Assembly: GCA_024195265.1 (NCBI GenBank)
Contig: JAJLRJ010000009.1
Span: 11,884,791-11,948,790, forward strand
Direction: 5' to 3'
DNA: 64,000 nucleotides
Origin: Dendrophyllia cribrosa
Taxonomy: Eukaryota; Cnidaria; Anthozoa; Scleractinia; Dendrophylliidae
The notes beneath the pieces are model-generated. The model saw only the letters and a list, made by a program, of their open reading frames with translations. It did no database searches and had not been told where the DNA came from. Positions 1 through 9,382 of this stretch are shown here, one piece after another. The stretch's first letter is position 1, and each line of letters begins with the position of its first letter. The translations under genes and the position numbers were made by a program.

Positions 1-123
1 TCTTGTGGCGGGTGATCCTATGACGGGTGTTCTTTTCTTGGCTGATCTTCTGACGGGTGATCTTTAACCGGATGATCCTCTGACGGGTGATCTTTTGACG
101 GTTTTTCCCTGACGTGTGATCTT

Positions 124-1083
124 TTGGCGGGTGATCCTCTGACGGGTGATATTTTGGTTGGTGGTCCTCTGACGGGTAATCTTTTGGCGGGTGATCTTTT
201 GGCGGCTGAAGCTGTGACGGGTGATTTTTTGGCAGGTGATCTTTTGGCGGGTGATCCTCTGACGGGTGATCTTTTGCAGGGTGATCCTATGACGGGTGAT
301 CTTTTCGTGGCTGATCTTCTGACGGGTGATCTTTTAGCGGATGGTCCTCTAACGGGTGTTGTTTATGCGGGTGACGCTCTGACGGGTGGTCTTTTGGCGG
401 GTGACCCTCTAACGGGTGATCTTTTGGTGGGTGATCCTCTGACGGGTGATCTTCTAATGGGTGATGTTTTGGTGGGTAGTCGTCCTCTGACGGGTGATCT
501 TTTGACGAGTGATCTTCTAAGGGGTGGTCCTCTGACAGGTGATCTTTTCGCGGGTCATCCTCTGACGGGTAATCTTTTGGCGGGTGAGCTTTTGGCGGGT
601 GAAGCTGTGACGGGTGATTTTTTGGCGGGTGATCTTTTGGCGGGTGATCCTATGACGGGTGATCTTTTCGTGGCTGATCCTCTGACAGGTGATCTTTTAG
701 CGGGTGTTCTTCTGACGGTTGATCTTCCAAGAGGTGATCCTCTGACGGGTGATCTCTTGACGGGTTTTTCTCTGACGTGTGATCTTTTGGTGGGTGATCC
801 TCTGACGGGTGATCGTTTGGTGGGCGGTCCTCTGACGGGTGATCTTTTGGCGGGTGATCCTCTGAGGGTCGATCTTTTCGTGGGTGGTCCTCGGACGTGT
901 GATCTTTTGGCGGATGATCCTCTGACGGGTGATCTTTTAGCGGGTGTACCTCTAAGGGGTGATCCTTTGAAGCGTGATCGTTTGGCGGGTGATCGTCTTT
1001 CGGGTGCTCTTTTGGCGGATGATACTCTGACGGGTGATCTTTCGGCGGGTGATCCTCTGACCCGCCAAAGGCCGCGGGTCTGA
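124..1083 (+). other. Open pentad run, no linker-type ATG, normal tail
   Basis: 320 open codons beginning after a frame break at about 110 (gacggtttttccctga) and ending with RQRPRV-TGA. The head lies outside the window or is missing. Near-identical copy at 43,458-44,417. Confidence 0.4.
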
Positions 1084-1344
1084 CGTTCATTAGCCTATGT
1101 GTAGGTACTCCATGTAAGGATTTGAAACACTGTATTCAAACTTAACACAATACATGGCAAGGCTTGAGTAATTACTGAGTGGTTAACTTAAGTGTAATTT
1201 AGTCGTACAGTCTTGTATAGTATCTAGATCTATCTAGTGCGCGCCACTTTATTCCCTGGTTTCAAGCACTAAATGCATGTCGCCCTATTATCCGAACGCT
1301 TTTGCATTGAGCAAAATATCTTACCTCAGATCAGACGTGAAAGG
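1064..1344. repeat. Linker L1 (reference description)
   Basis: 281 bp. Features in order: hairpin GACCCGC-8 nt-GCGGGTC (1,059-1,080); stop codon TGA after RQRPRV; tactccatGTAAGg, which resembles a splice donor; an AT-rich centre (cttgagtaattactgag, tatctagatctatcta); GCGCGCC; a pyrimidine stretch; the ATG at 1,273; and the end ATCAGACGTGAAAGG, which is CACACGTG with an E-box in most other copies. L1 lacks an 11-bp ttttatagatt block present in L2. I saw no AATAAA signal and no pol III B box. Confidence 0.9.
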
Positions 1345-2073
1345 AGTGATCTTTCGGCGGGTGATCCTCTGACGGGTGATCTTTTAGCGGGTGATCCTCT
1401 GACGGGTGATCCTCTGCCGGGTGATCTTTTGGTGGGTGGACCTCTGACGGGTGATATTTTGGGGGATGGTCCTTTGACGGGTTATCTTTTGGCGGGTGAT
1501 CCTCTGCCTGGTGATCTTTTGGTGGGTGGACCTCTGACGGGTGATCTTTTGGGGGGTGGACCTTTGACGGGTGATATTTTGGGGGATGGTCCTTTGACGG
1601 GTTATCTTTTGGCGGGTGATCCTCTGCCTGGTGATCTTTTGGTGGGTGGACCTCTGACGGGTGATCTTTTGGGGGGTGGACCTTTGACGGGTGATATTTT
1701 GGGGGATGGTCCTTTGACGGGTTATCTTTTGGCGGGTGATCCTCTGACGGGTGATCTTTTGGCGGGTGGTCCTCTGATGGGTAATCTTTCTCTGACGGGT
1801 GATCTTTTGGTGGGTGATCCTCTGACGGATGATCGTTTGGCGGGTGATCCTCTGACGGTCGATCTTTTCGTGGGTTGTCCTCGGACGTGTGATCTTTTGG
1901 CGGATGATCCTCTGACGGGTGATCTTTTAGCGGGTGTACCTCTAAGGGGTGATCCTTTGACGCGTGATCGTTTGGCGGGTGATCGTCTTTCGGGTGTTCT
2001 TTTGGCGGATGATACTCTGACGGGTGATCTTTCGGCAGGTGATCCTCTGACCCGCCAAAGGCCGCGGGTCTGA
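1273..2073 (+). CDS. Candidate cassette ORF, acidic pentad-repeat protein (266 aa)
   Basis: Complete ATG-to-stop frame running linker to linker. Residues 1-27 are the unique head (MHVALLSERFCIEQNILPQI, then RRERSD). About 46 pentads alternating DLLAG and DPLTG types follow, then RQRPRV and TGA. No signal peptide or clear membrane segment is visible. The product would be very acidic and Leu/Gly-rich. The period matches pentapeptide-repeat proteins (centre residue L/F, preceded by D/N), but the position before D is Gly rather than Ala, and Pro falls on every second centre, which fits that beta-helix poorly. The ATG context is weak (T at -3). Function unknown; it may be an accidental frame in a satellite. 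The duplicate at 44,607 is frameshifted. Confidence 0.3.
   Translation: MHVALLSERFCIEQNILPQIRRERSDLSAGDPLTGDLLAGDPLTGDPLPGDLLVGGPLTGDILGDGPLTGYLLAGDPLPGDLLVGGPLTGDLLGGGPLTGDILGDGPLTGYLLAGDPLPGDLLVGGPLTGDLLGGGPLTGDILGDGPLTGYLLAGDPLTGDLLAGGPLMGNLSLTGDLLVGDPLTDDRLAGDPLTVDLFVGCPRTCDLLADDPLTGDLLAGVPLRGDPLTRDRLAGDRLSGVLLADDTLTGDLSAGDPLTRQRPRV
1411..1740. repeat. 120-bp higher-order repeat
   Basis: 1,501-1,620 and 1,621-1,740 are identical 120-bp blocks (eight 15-mers, 40 codons). 1,411-1,500 is a 90-bp version lacking one A/B pair. The block is marked by the unusual units gatattttgggggat and ggtcctttgacgggt. The same structure recurs at about 44,745-45,074. Confidence 0.9.
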
Positions 2074-2344
2074 CGTTCATTAGCCTATGTGTAGGTACTC
2101 CATGTAAGGATTTGAAACATTGTATTCAAACTTAACACAATACATGGCAAGGCTTGAGTAATTACTGAGTGGTTAACTTAAGTGTAATTTAGTCGTACAG
2201 TCTTGTATAGTATCTAGATCTATCTAGTTTTATAGATTGCGCGCCACTTTATTCCCTGGTTTCAAGCACTAAATGCATGTCGCCCTATTATCCGAATGCT
2301 TTTGCATTGAGCAAAATATCTTACCTCAGATCAGACGTGAAAGG
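2054..2344. repeat. Linker L2
   Basis: 291 bp, same ATGCATGTC start type as L1, with the 11-bp block retained. Confidence 0.9.
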
Positions 2345-3136
2345 AGTGATCTTTCGGCGGGTGATCCTCTGACGGGTGATCTTTTAGCGGGTGATCCTCT
2401 GACGGGTGATCCTCTGACGGGTGATCTTTTTGTGGGTGGACCTCTGACGGGTGGTCTTTTGGGGGGTGGTCCTTTGACCGGTGATCTTTTGGCGGGTGAT
2501 CCTCTGCCTGGTGATCTTTTGGTGGGTGGACCTCCGACGGGTGATCTTTTGGGGGTTGGACCTTTGACGGGCGATCTTTTGGCGGGTGATCCTCTGACGG
2601 GTGATCTTTTATGGGGTTATCCTTTGACGGGTTATCTTTTATCGGGTGATCCTCTGACTGGTGATCCTCTGACGGGTGATCTTTTGGTGGGTGGACCTCT
2701 GACGGGTAAACTTTTGGCGGATCATCCTATGAAGATTGATCTTTTGGAGGGTGATCCTCTGACGGGTAATCTTTTGGCGGGTTTTCCTCAGATGGGTGAT
2801 CTTTTGGCGGGTGATCTTTTGGCAGGTGATCCTTTGACGGGTGATTTTTATGCGCGTGATCTTTTGGCGGCTGATCTTCTGACGGGTAATCTTTTAGCGG
2901 TTGATGTTTTGGCGGGTGATCCTCTGACGAGTGTTCTTTTGGTTGGTATTCTTTTGGCGGGAGATGTTTTGACTGGTGATCGTTTGGCGGGTTATCCTAT
3001 GACGGGTGATATTTTGGCGGGTGATCGTCTGACGGGTGATCTTTTGGCGGGTGATCCTCTGACGGGTGATCTTTTAGCGGGTGTACTTCTAAGGGGTGAT
3101 CCTTTGACGGTGATCGTTTGGCGGGTGATCCTCTGA
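2273..3136 (+). pseudogene. Cassette ORF frameshifted near its 3' end (287 aa)
   Basis: Starts with the usual head (MHVALLSECFCIEQ). About 50 pentads follow, including oddities such as DHPMKID and GFPQMGD. One base is missing at about 3,110 (ttgacggtgatcg), so the frame runs into VIVWRVIL and stops. The original frame continues downstream to LTHQRPRV-stop at about 3,220. The same break is present in both other copies, so it predates the duplications. Confidence 0.35.
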
Positions 3137-3199
3137 CGGGTGATCTATTAGCGGGTGATATTCTGACGGCTGATCTTTCGGCAGGTGATCCTCTGACCC

Positions 3200-3484
3200 A
3201 TCAAAGGCCGCGGGTCTGACTTTCATTAGCCTCCGTGTAGGTACTTCCTATATGCTTTTGATCCACTGTATTAAAACTTAACACAATACATGGCAAGGCT
3301 TGAGTAATTACTGAGTCCTTAATTTAAGTGTCGTACAGTCGTGTATGGTATCTAGATCTATCCAATTTCATAGATTGCCCGCCACTTTATTTCTCCCCGG
3401 CTGCAAGCACTAAATGTATGTAGCTCTATCATCCAAACGCTTTTGCATTGATCAAAATATCTTACTCATATCGGACGTGAAAAG
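3200..3484. repeat. Linker L3
   Basis: Begins ATCAAAGG instead of GCCAAAGG and ends TTACTCATATCGGACGTG. That end puts the ATG out of frame with the pentads, so no cassette starts here. Confidence 0.9.
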
Positions 3485-3792
3485 AGTGATCTTTCGGCGG
3501 GTGATCCTCTGACGGGTGATCTTTTGGCGGGTGGTCCTCTGACCGGTGATCTTTTGGCGGGTGATCCTCTGACGGGTGATCTTTTGGCGGGTGGTCCTCT
3601 GATGGGTAATCTTTTGGCGGGCGATCCTCTGACGGGTGATCTTTTGGCGGGTGAATCTTTGACGGATTATCTTTTGGCGGGTGATCCTCTGACGTGAAAG
3701 GAGTGACCTTTTGGCGGGTGATGCTCTGAAAGGTGATCTTTTGGCGGGTGATACTTTGACGGGTTATCTTTCGGCGGGTGATCCTCTGACCC

Positions 3793-4086
3793 GCCAAAGG
3801 CCGCGGGTTTGTGTTTCATTAACCTACGTGTAGGTACTCCATGTAAGTGTTTGATCCACTGTATTCAAACATAACACAATACATGGCAAGGCTTGAGTAA
3901 TTACTGAGTCGCTAATTTAAGTGTAATTTAGTCGTACAGTCGTGTATAGTATCTAGATCTATCTAATTTCATCGATTGCGCGCCACTTTATTTCTCCCCG
4001 GCTGCAAGAACTAAATGTATGTCGCCCTATTATCCAAACGCTTTTGCATTGATGAAAATAACCTACCTCAGATCACACGTGAAAGG
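3793..4086. repeat. Linker L4
   Basis: Carries the best splice-donor match, catGTAAGT at 3,843, with a pyrimidine tract and GCAAG ending at 4,008. Confidence 0.9.
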
Positions 4087-4278
4087 AGTGATCTTTTGGA
4101 AGGTGATTCTTTGACGGGTGATCTTTTGATGGGTGGTCCTCTGACTGGTTACCGTTTGGCGGGTGATGCTCTGACGGGTGATCTTTTAGCGGGTGATACT
4201 CTGACGGGTTATCTTTCGGCGGGTGATCCTCTGACGCGCCAAAGGCCGCGGGTGTGTCGTTCATTAACCTACGTGTAG
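4015..4278 (+). CDS. Candidate short cassette ORF (87 aa)
   Basis: Complete from the linker ATG to the linker TAG. It has a head with ENNLPQI, only about nine pentads, and the longer tail RQRPRVCRSLTYV, made because TGT replaces the usual TGA. Identical reading at 7,272 and 47,348. Same doubts about reality as the 266-aa cassette. Confidence 0.25.
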   Translation: MYVALLSKRFCIDENNLPQITRERSDLLEGDSLTGDLLMGGPLTGYRLAGDALTGDLLAGDTLTGYLSAGDPLTRQRPRVCRSLTYV

Positions 4279-4529
4279 GTACTCCATGTAAGCTTTTAAT
4301 CCACTGCATTCAAACTAAACACAATACATGGCAAGACTTGAGTAATTACTGAGTCGTTAATTTAAGTGTAATTTAGTCGTACAGTCGTGTATATTATCTA
4401 GATCTAGCTAATTTCATAGATTGCGCGCCAGTTTTTTTCCCCGGCTGCAAGCATTAAATGTATGTCGCCCTATCATCCAAACGCTTTTGCATTGATCAAA
4501 ATATCTTACCTCAGATCACACGTGAAAGG
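4238..4529. repeat. Linker L5
   Basis: Upstream frame stops at the linker TAG (RVCRSLTYV). The downstream start reads MYVALSSKRFCIDQ. Confidence 0.9.
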
Positions 4530-5330
4530 ATTGATCTTTTGGAAGGTGATCCTCTGACGGGTTATCTTTTTATGGGTGGTCCTCTGACGGGTGATCTTTT
4601 GGCGGGTGATCCTCTGACGGGTGATCTTTTGGCGGGTGATCCTCCGACGGGTGATCTTTTGTTGGGTGGTCCTCTGACGGGTGATCTTTTGACGGGTGAT
4701 CCTCTGACGGGTGATCTTTTGGCCGGTGATCCTGTGACGGGTGATATTTTGGTGGGTGGTCCTCTGGCGGGTGATCGTTTGGCGGGTTATCCTCTGACGG
4801 GTGATATTCTGAGGGGTGATTCTCTGACGGGTGATCTTTTGGCGGGTGATCCTCTGACGGGTAATCTTTTGGCGGGTGATCCTCTTACGGGTGATCTTTT
4901 GGTGGCTGATCTTCTGACGGGTGATCTTTTAGCGGATGGTCCTCTAACGGGTGTTCTTTTGGCGGGTGACCCTCCGACGGGTGGTCTTTTGGGGGGTGAT
5001 CCTCTGACGGGTGTTTTTCTAAGGGGTCATGTTTTGATGGGTGATCCTCTGACGGGTGATCTTTTAGTGGGCGGTCCTCTGACTGGTGAACTTTTTTCGG
5101 GTGATCCTCTGACGGGCGGTCTTTTGGTGGGTGGTCCTCTGACGGGTGATCTTTTGGCGGGTGACACTATGACGGGTGATCTTTTAGCGGGTGTACTTCT
5201 AAGGGGTGATCCTTTGACGCGTGATCGTTTGGCGGGTGAAACTCTGACGGGTTATCTTATTGCGGGTGATACTCTGACGGATGATCTTTCGGCGGGTCAT
5301 CCTCTGACCCGCCAAAGGCCGCGGGTCTGA
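4458..5330 (+). CDS. Candidate cassette ORF (290 aa)
   Basis: Complete frame: head MYVALSSKRFCIDQNILPQI, then RERIDLLEG, about 51 pentads, and the HPLTRQRPRV tail with TGA. It is the longest intact linker-to-linker cassette. It has no internal frameshift over 873 nt, although it contains the VLLAG-DPPTG-GLLGG segment that carries a nonsense change in many other cassettes (here still TTG). Paralogues at 7,715 and 47,791 are intact too, so this is the best candidate for a translated member. Confidence 0.35.
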   Translation: MYVALSSKRFCIDQNILPQITRERIDLLEGDPLTGYLFMGGPLTGDLLAGDPLTGDLLAGDPPTGDLLLGGPLTGDLLTGDPLTGDLLAGDPVTGDILVGGPLAGDRLAGYPLTGDILRGDSLTGDLLAGDPLTGNLLAGDPLTGDLLVADLLTGDLLADGPLTGVLLAGDPPTGGLLGGDPLTGVFLRGHVLMGDPLTGDLLVGGPLTGELFSGDPLTGGLLVGGPLTGDLLAGDTMTGDLLAGVLLRGDPLTRDRLAGETLTGYLIAGDTLTDDLSAGHPLTRQRPRV

Positions 5331-5601
5331 CGTTCATTAGCCTATGTGTAGGTACTCCATGTAAGGATTTGAAACATTGTATTCAAACTTAACACAATAC
5401 ATGGCAAGGCTTGAGTAATTACTGAGTGGTTAACTTAAGTGTAATTTAGTCGTACAGTCTTGTATAGTATCTAGATCTATCTAGTTTTATAGATTGCGCG
5501 CCACTTTATTCCCTGGTTTCAAGCACTAAATGCATGTCGCCCTATTATCCGAATGCTTTTGCATTGAGCAAAATATCTTACCTCAGATCAGACGTGAAAG
5601 G
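5311..5601. repeat. Linker L6
   Basis: Duplicate of L2 in the second 3,257-bp unit. Confidence 0.9.
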
Positions 5602-6393
5602 AGTGATCTTTCGGCGGGTGATCCTCTGACGGGTGATCTTTTAGCGGGTGATCCTCTGACGGGTGATCCTCTGACGGGTGATCTTTTTGTGGGTGGACCT
5701 CTGACGGGTGGTCTTTTGGGGGGTGGTCCTTTGACCGGTGATCTTTTGGCGGGTGATCCTCTGCCTGGTGATCTTTTGGTGGGTGGACCTCCGACGGGTG
5801 ATCTTTTGGGGGTTGGACCTTTGACGGGCGATCTTTTGGCGGGTGATCCTCTGACGGGTGATCTTTTATGGGGTTATCCTTTGACGGGTTATCTTTTATC
5901 GGGTGATCCTCTGACTGGTGATCCTCTGACGGGTGATCTTTTGGTGGGTGGACCTCTGACGGGTAAACTTTTGGCGGATCATCCTATGAAGATTGATCTT
6001 TTGGAGGGTGATCCTCTGACGGGTAATCTTTTGGCGGGTTTTCCTCAGATGGGTGATCTTTTGGCGGGTGATCTTTTGGCAGGTGATCCTTTGACGGGTG
6101 ATTTTTATGCGCGTGATCTTTTGGCGGCTGATCTTCTGACGGGTAATCTTTTAGCGGTTGATGTTTTGGCGGGTGATCCTCTGACGAGTGTTCTTTTGGT
6201 TGGTATTCTTTTGGCGGGAGATGTTTTGACTGGTGATCGTTTGGCGGGTTATCCTATGACGGGTGATATTTTGGCGGGTGATCGTCTGACGGGTGATCTT
6301 TTGGCGGGTGATCCTCTGACGGGTGATCTTTTAGCGGGTGTACTTCTAAGGGGTGATCCTTTGACGGTGATCGTTTGGCGGGTGATCCTCTGA
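5530..6393 (+). pseudogene. Frameshifted cassette, duplicate of 2,273-3,136
   Basis: Same translation and same missing base as the first copy, in the second 3,257-bp unit. Confidence 0.35.
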
Positions 6394-6456
6394 CGGGTGA
6401 TCTATTAGCGGGTGATATTCTGACGGCTGATCTTTCGGCAGGTGATCCTCTGACCC

Positions 6457-6741
6457 ATCAAAGGCCGCGGGTCTGACTTTCATTAGCCTCCGTGTAGGTA
6501 CTTCCTATATGCTTTTGATCCACTGTATTAAAACTTAACACAATACATGGCAAGGCTTGAGTAATTACTGAGTCCTTAATTTAAGTGTCGTACAGTCGTG
6601 TATGGTATCTAGATCTATCCAATTTCATAGATTGCCCGCCACTTTATTTCTCCCCGGCTGCAAGCACTAAATGTATGTAGCTCTATCATCCAAACGCTTT
6701 TGCATTGATCAAAATATCTTACTCATATCGGACGTGAAAAG
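6457..6741. repeat. Linker L7
   Basis: Duplicate of L3, with the same frame-breaking end. Confidence 0.9.
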
Positions 6742-7049
6742 AGTGATCTTTCGGCGGGTGATCCTCTGACGGGTGATCTTTTGGCGGGTGGTCCTCTGAC
6801 CGGTGATCTTTTGGCGGGTGATCCTCTGACGGGTGATCTTTTGGCGGGTGGTCCTCTGATGGGTAATCTTTTGGCGGGCGATCCTCTGACGGGTGATCTT
6901 TTGGCGGGTGAATCTTTGACGGATTATCTTTTGGCGGGTGATCCTCTGACGTGAAAGGAGTGACCTTTTGGCGGGTGATGCTCTGAAAGGTGATCTTTTG
7001 GCGGGTGATACTTTGACGGGTTATCTTTCGGCGGGTGATCCTCTGACCC

Positions 7050-7343
7050 GCCAAAGGCCGCGGGTTTGTGTTTCATTAACCTACGTGTAGGTACTCCATG
7101 TAAGTGTTTGATCCACTGTATTCAAACATAACACAATACATGGCAAGGCTTGAGTAATTACTGAGTCGCTAATTTAAGTGTAATTTAGTCGTACAGTCGT
7201 GTATAGTATCTAGATCTATCTAATTTCATCGATTGCGCGCCACTTTATTTCTCCCCGGCTGCAAGAACTAAATGTATGTCGCCCTATTATCCAAACGCTT
7301 TTGCATTGATGAAAATAACCTACCTCAGATCACACGTGAAAGG
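7050..7343. repeat. Linker L8
   Basis: Duplicate of L4. Confidence 0.9.
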
Positions 7344-7535
7344 AGTGATCTTTTGGAAGGTGATTCTTTGACGGGTGATCTTTTGATGGGTGGTCCTCTG
7401 ACTGGTTACCGTTTGGCGGGTGATGCTCTGACGGGTGATCTTTTAGCGGGTGATACTCTGACGGGTTATCTTTCGGCGGGTGATCCTCTGACGCGCCAAA
7501 GGCCGCGGGTGTGTCGTTCATTAACCTACGTGTAG
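7272..7535 (+). CDS. Candidate short cassette ORF (87 aa), duplicate of 4,015
   Basis: Same translation as the 4,015 cassette, tail RVCRSLTYV. Lies in the second tandem unit. Confidence 0.25.
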   Translation: MYVALLSKRFCIDENNLPQITRERSDLLEGDSLTGDLLMGGPLTGYRLAGDALTGDLLAGDTLTGYLSAGDPLTRQRPRVCRSLTYV

Positions 7536-7786
7536 GTACTCCATGTAAGCTTTTAATCCACTGCATTCAAACTAAACACAATACATGGCAAGACTTGAGT
7601 AATTACTGAGTCGTTAATTTAAGTGTAATTTAGTCGTACAGTCGTGTATATTATCTAGATCTAGCTAATTTCATAGATTGCGCGCCAGTTTTTTTCCCCG
7701 GCTGCAAGCATTAAATGTATGTCGCCCTATCATCCAAACGCTTTTGCATTGATCAAAATATCTTACCTCAGATCACACGTGAAAGG
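7495..7786. repeat. Linker L9
   Basis: Duplicate of L5. Confidence 0.9.
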
Positions 7787-8587
7787 ATTGATCTTTTGGA
7801 AGGTGATCCTCTGACGGGTTATCTTTTTATGGGTGGTCCTCTGACGGGTGATCTTTTGGCGGGTGATCCTCTGACGGGTGATCTTTTGGCGGGTGATCCT
7901 CCGACGGGTGATCTTTTGTTGGGTGGTCCTCTGACGGGTGATCTTTTGACGGGTGATCCTCTGACGGGTGATCTTTTGGCCGGTGATCCTGTGACGGGTG
8001 ATATTTTGGTGGGTGGTCCTCTGGCGGGTGATCGTTTGGCGGGTTATCCTCTGACGGGTGATATTCTGAGGGGTGATTCTCTGACGGGTGATCTTTTGGC
8101 GGGTGATCCTCTGACGGGTAATCTTTTGGCGGGTGATCCTCTTACGGGTGATCTTTTGGTGGCTGATCTTCTGACGGGTGATCTTTTAGCGGATGGTCCT
8201 CTAACGGGTGTTCTTTTGGCGGGTGACCCTCCGACGGGTGGTCTTTTGGGGGGTGATCCTCTGACGGGTGTTTTTCTAAGGGGTCATGTTTTGATGGGTG
8301 ATCCTCTGACGGGTGATCTTTTAGTGGGCGGTCCTCTGACTGGTGAACTTTTTTCGGGTGATCCTCTGACGGGCGGTCTTTTGGTGGGTGGTCCTCTGAC
8401 GGGTGATCTTTTGGCGGGTGACACTATGACGGGTGATCTTTTAGCGGGTGTACTTCTAAGGGGTGATCCTTTGACGCGTGATCGTTTGGCGGGTGAAACT
8501 CTGACGGGTTATCTTATTGCGGGTGATACTCTGACGGATGATCTTTCGGCGGGTCATCCTCTGATCCGCCAAAGGCCGCGGGTCTGA
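7715..8587 (+). CDS. Candidate cassette ORF (290 aa), duplicate of 4,458
   Basis: Differs from the 4,458 cassette at the tail, which reads HPLIRQRPRV instead of HPLTRQRPRV. This matches the distant copy at 47,791 and shows which tandem unit is closer to it. Confidence 0.35.
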   Translation: MYVALSSKRFCIDQNILPQITRERIDLLEGDPLTGYLFMGGPLTGDLLAGDPLTGDLLAGDPPTGDLLLGGPLTGDLLTGDPLTGDLLAGDPVTGDILVGGPLAGDRLAGYPLTGDILRGDSLTGDLLAGDPLTGNLLAGDPLTGDLLVADLLTGDLLADGPLTGVLLAGDPPTGGLLGGDPLTGVFLRGHVLMGDPLTGDLLVGGPLTGELFSGDPLTGGLLVGGPLTGDLLAGDTMTGDLLAGVLLRGDPLTRDRLAGETLTGYLIAGDTLTDDLSAGHPLIRQRPRV

Positions 8588-8860
8588 CGGTCAATAACCT
8601 ACGTGTAGGTACTCCATGTAAGCTTTTGACACACTGTATTCAAATTTAAGACAATACATGGCAAGTCTTAAGTAATTACTGAGTCGTTAGTTTAAGTGTA
8701 ATTTAGTCGTACAGTCGTGTATAGTATCTAGATCTATCTAATTTCACAGATTGCGCGCCACTTTTTTTTCCCCGGCTGCAAGAACTAAATGTATGTCGCC
8801 CTATTATCCAAACGCTTTTGCATTGATGAAAATATCTTACCTCAGATCACACGTGAAAGG
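8568..8860. repeat. Linker L10
   Basis: Has GATCCGC on the left hairpin arm, which still pairs with GCGGGTC through a G-U pair in RNA. Reads ggtcaataacc instead of gttcattagcc. Confidence 0.9.
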
Positions 8861-9022
8861 AGTGATCTTTTGGCGGGTGATCCTCTGACGGATTACCGTT
8901 TGGCGGGTGATGCTCTGACGGGTGATCTTTTGGCGAGTGATACTCTGACGGGTTATCTTTCGGCGAGTGATCCTCTGACACGCCAAAGGCCGCGGGTCTG
9001 TCGTTCATTAACCTACGTGTAG
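8789..9022 (+). CDS. Candidate short cassette ORF (77 aa)
   Basis: Complete, with head MYVALLSKRFCIDENILPQI, about seven pentads including DYRLA and DALTG, and tail RQRPRVCRSLTYV ending at the linker TAG. Near-identical copy at 48,865. Confidence 0.25.
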   Translation: MYVALLSKRFCIDENILPQITRERSDLLAGDPLTDYRLAGDALTGDLLASDTLTGYLSASDPLTRQRPRVCRSLTYV

Positions 9023-9274
9023 GTACTCCATGGAAGCTTTTGATCCACTGTATTCAAACTAAACACAATACATGGCAAGACTTGAGTATTTACTGAGTCG
9101 TTAGTTTAAGTGTAATTTAGTCGTACAGTCGTGTATATTATCTAGATCTATCTAATTTCAAAGATTGCGCGCCACTCTTTTTTCCCCGGCTGCAAGCATT
9201 AAATGTATGTCGCCCTATCATCCAAACGCTTTTCCATTGATCAAAATATCTTACCTCAGATCACACGTGAAAGG
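8982..9274. repeat. Linker L11
   Basis: Reads ccatGGAAGC where others have GTAAGC, so the donor-like GT is lost. Confidence 0.9.
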
Positions 9275-9382
9275 ATTGATCTTTTGGAAGGTGATCCTCT
9301 GACGGGTTATCTTTTGGTGGGTGGTCCTCTGATGTGTGATCTTTTAGCGGGTGATCCTCTCACGGGTGATCTTTTCTCGTGA
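9203..9382 (+). pseudogene. Truncated cassette (59 aa)
   Basis: Normal head (with FSIDQ), then about six pentads. The frame ends at cttttctcgTGAtcc because one A/B joint has lost a base. The same gatcttttCGCGTGAtcc type of joint ends several other frames (about 18,125; 21,195; 23,262; 29,267; 40,098; 43,199; 58,262), so it is an inherited defect. Confidence 0.3.

Larger units (their letters stand above)
2046..8559. repeat. Tandem duplication of a 3,257-bp unit
   Basis: About 2,046-5,302 and 5,303-8,559 are almost identical. Each contains one 287-codon frameshifted cassette, one short cassette, one 87-codon cassette and one 290-codon cassette with their linkers. The corresponding part of the distant duplicate (about 45,379-48,635) has a single unit. 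The 290-codon cassette there ends HPLIRQ, like the second unit here and unlike the first (HPLTRQ). The exchange points lie in linker or array homology and are approximate. Confidence 0.9.

Noticed and set aside
124..1083. ORFs beginning MAGDP or MIFSRD as independent genes
   Set aside because: Their first codon is TTG or GTG, not ATG. They are internal parts of array runs, so they are described as open runs and not as genes with real starts.
650..1090. Minus-strand His/Pro/Asp-rich, Arg/Ser-rich and Thr/Arg/Gln-rich ORFs throughout the array
   Set aside because: All three minus frames of the 15-bp unit lack stops, so long minus ORFs are expected without coding. Not listed as genes; only the linker-to-linker case is noted as a finding.
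1273..2073. Confident assignment to the pentapeptide-repeat (A[D/N]Lxx) beta-helix family
   Set aside because: The period fits, but Gly replaces the inward Ala/Ser and Pro occupies alternate centre positions, which that fold would not favour. A profile search would be decisive.
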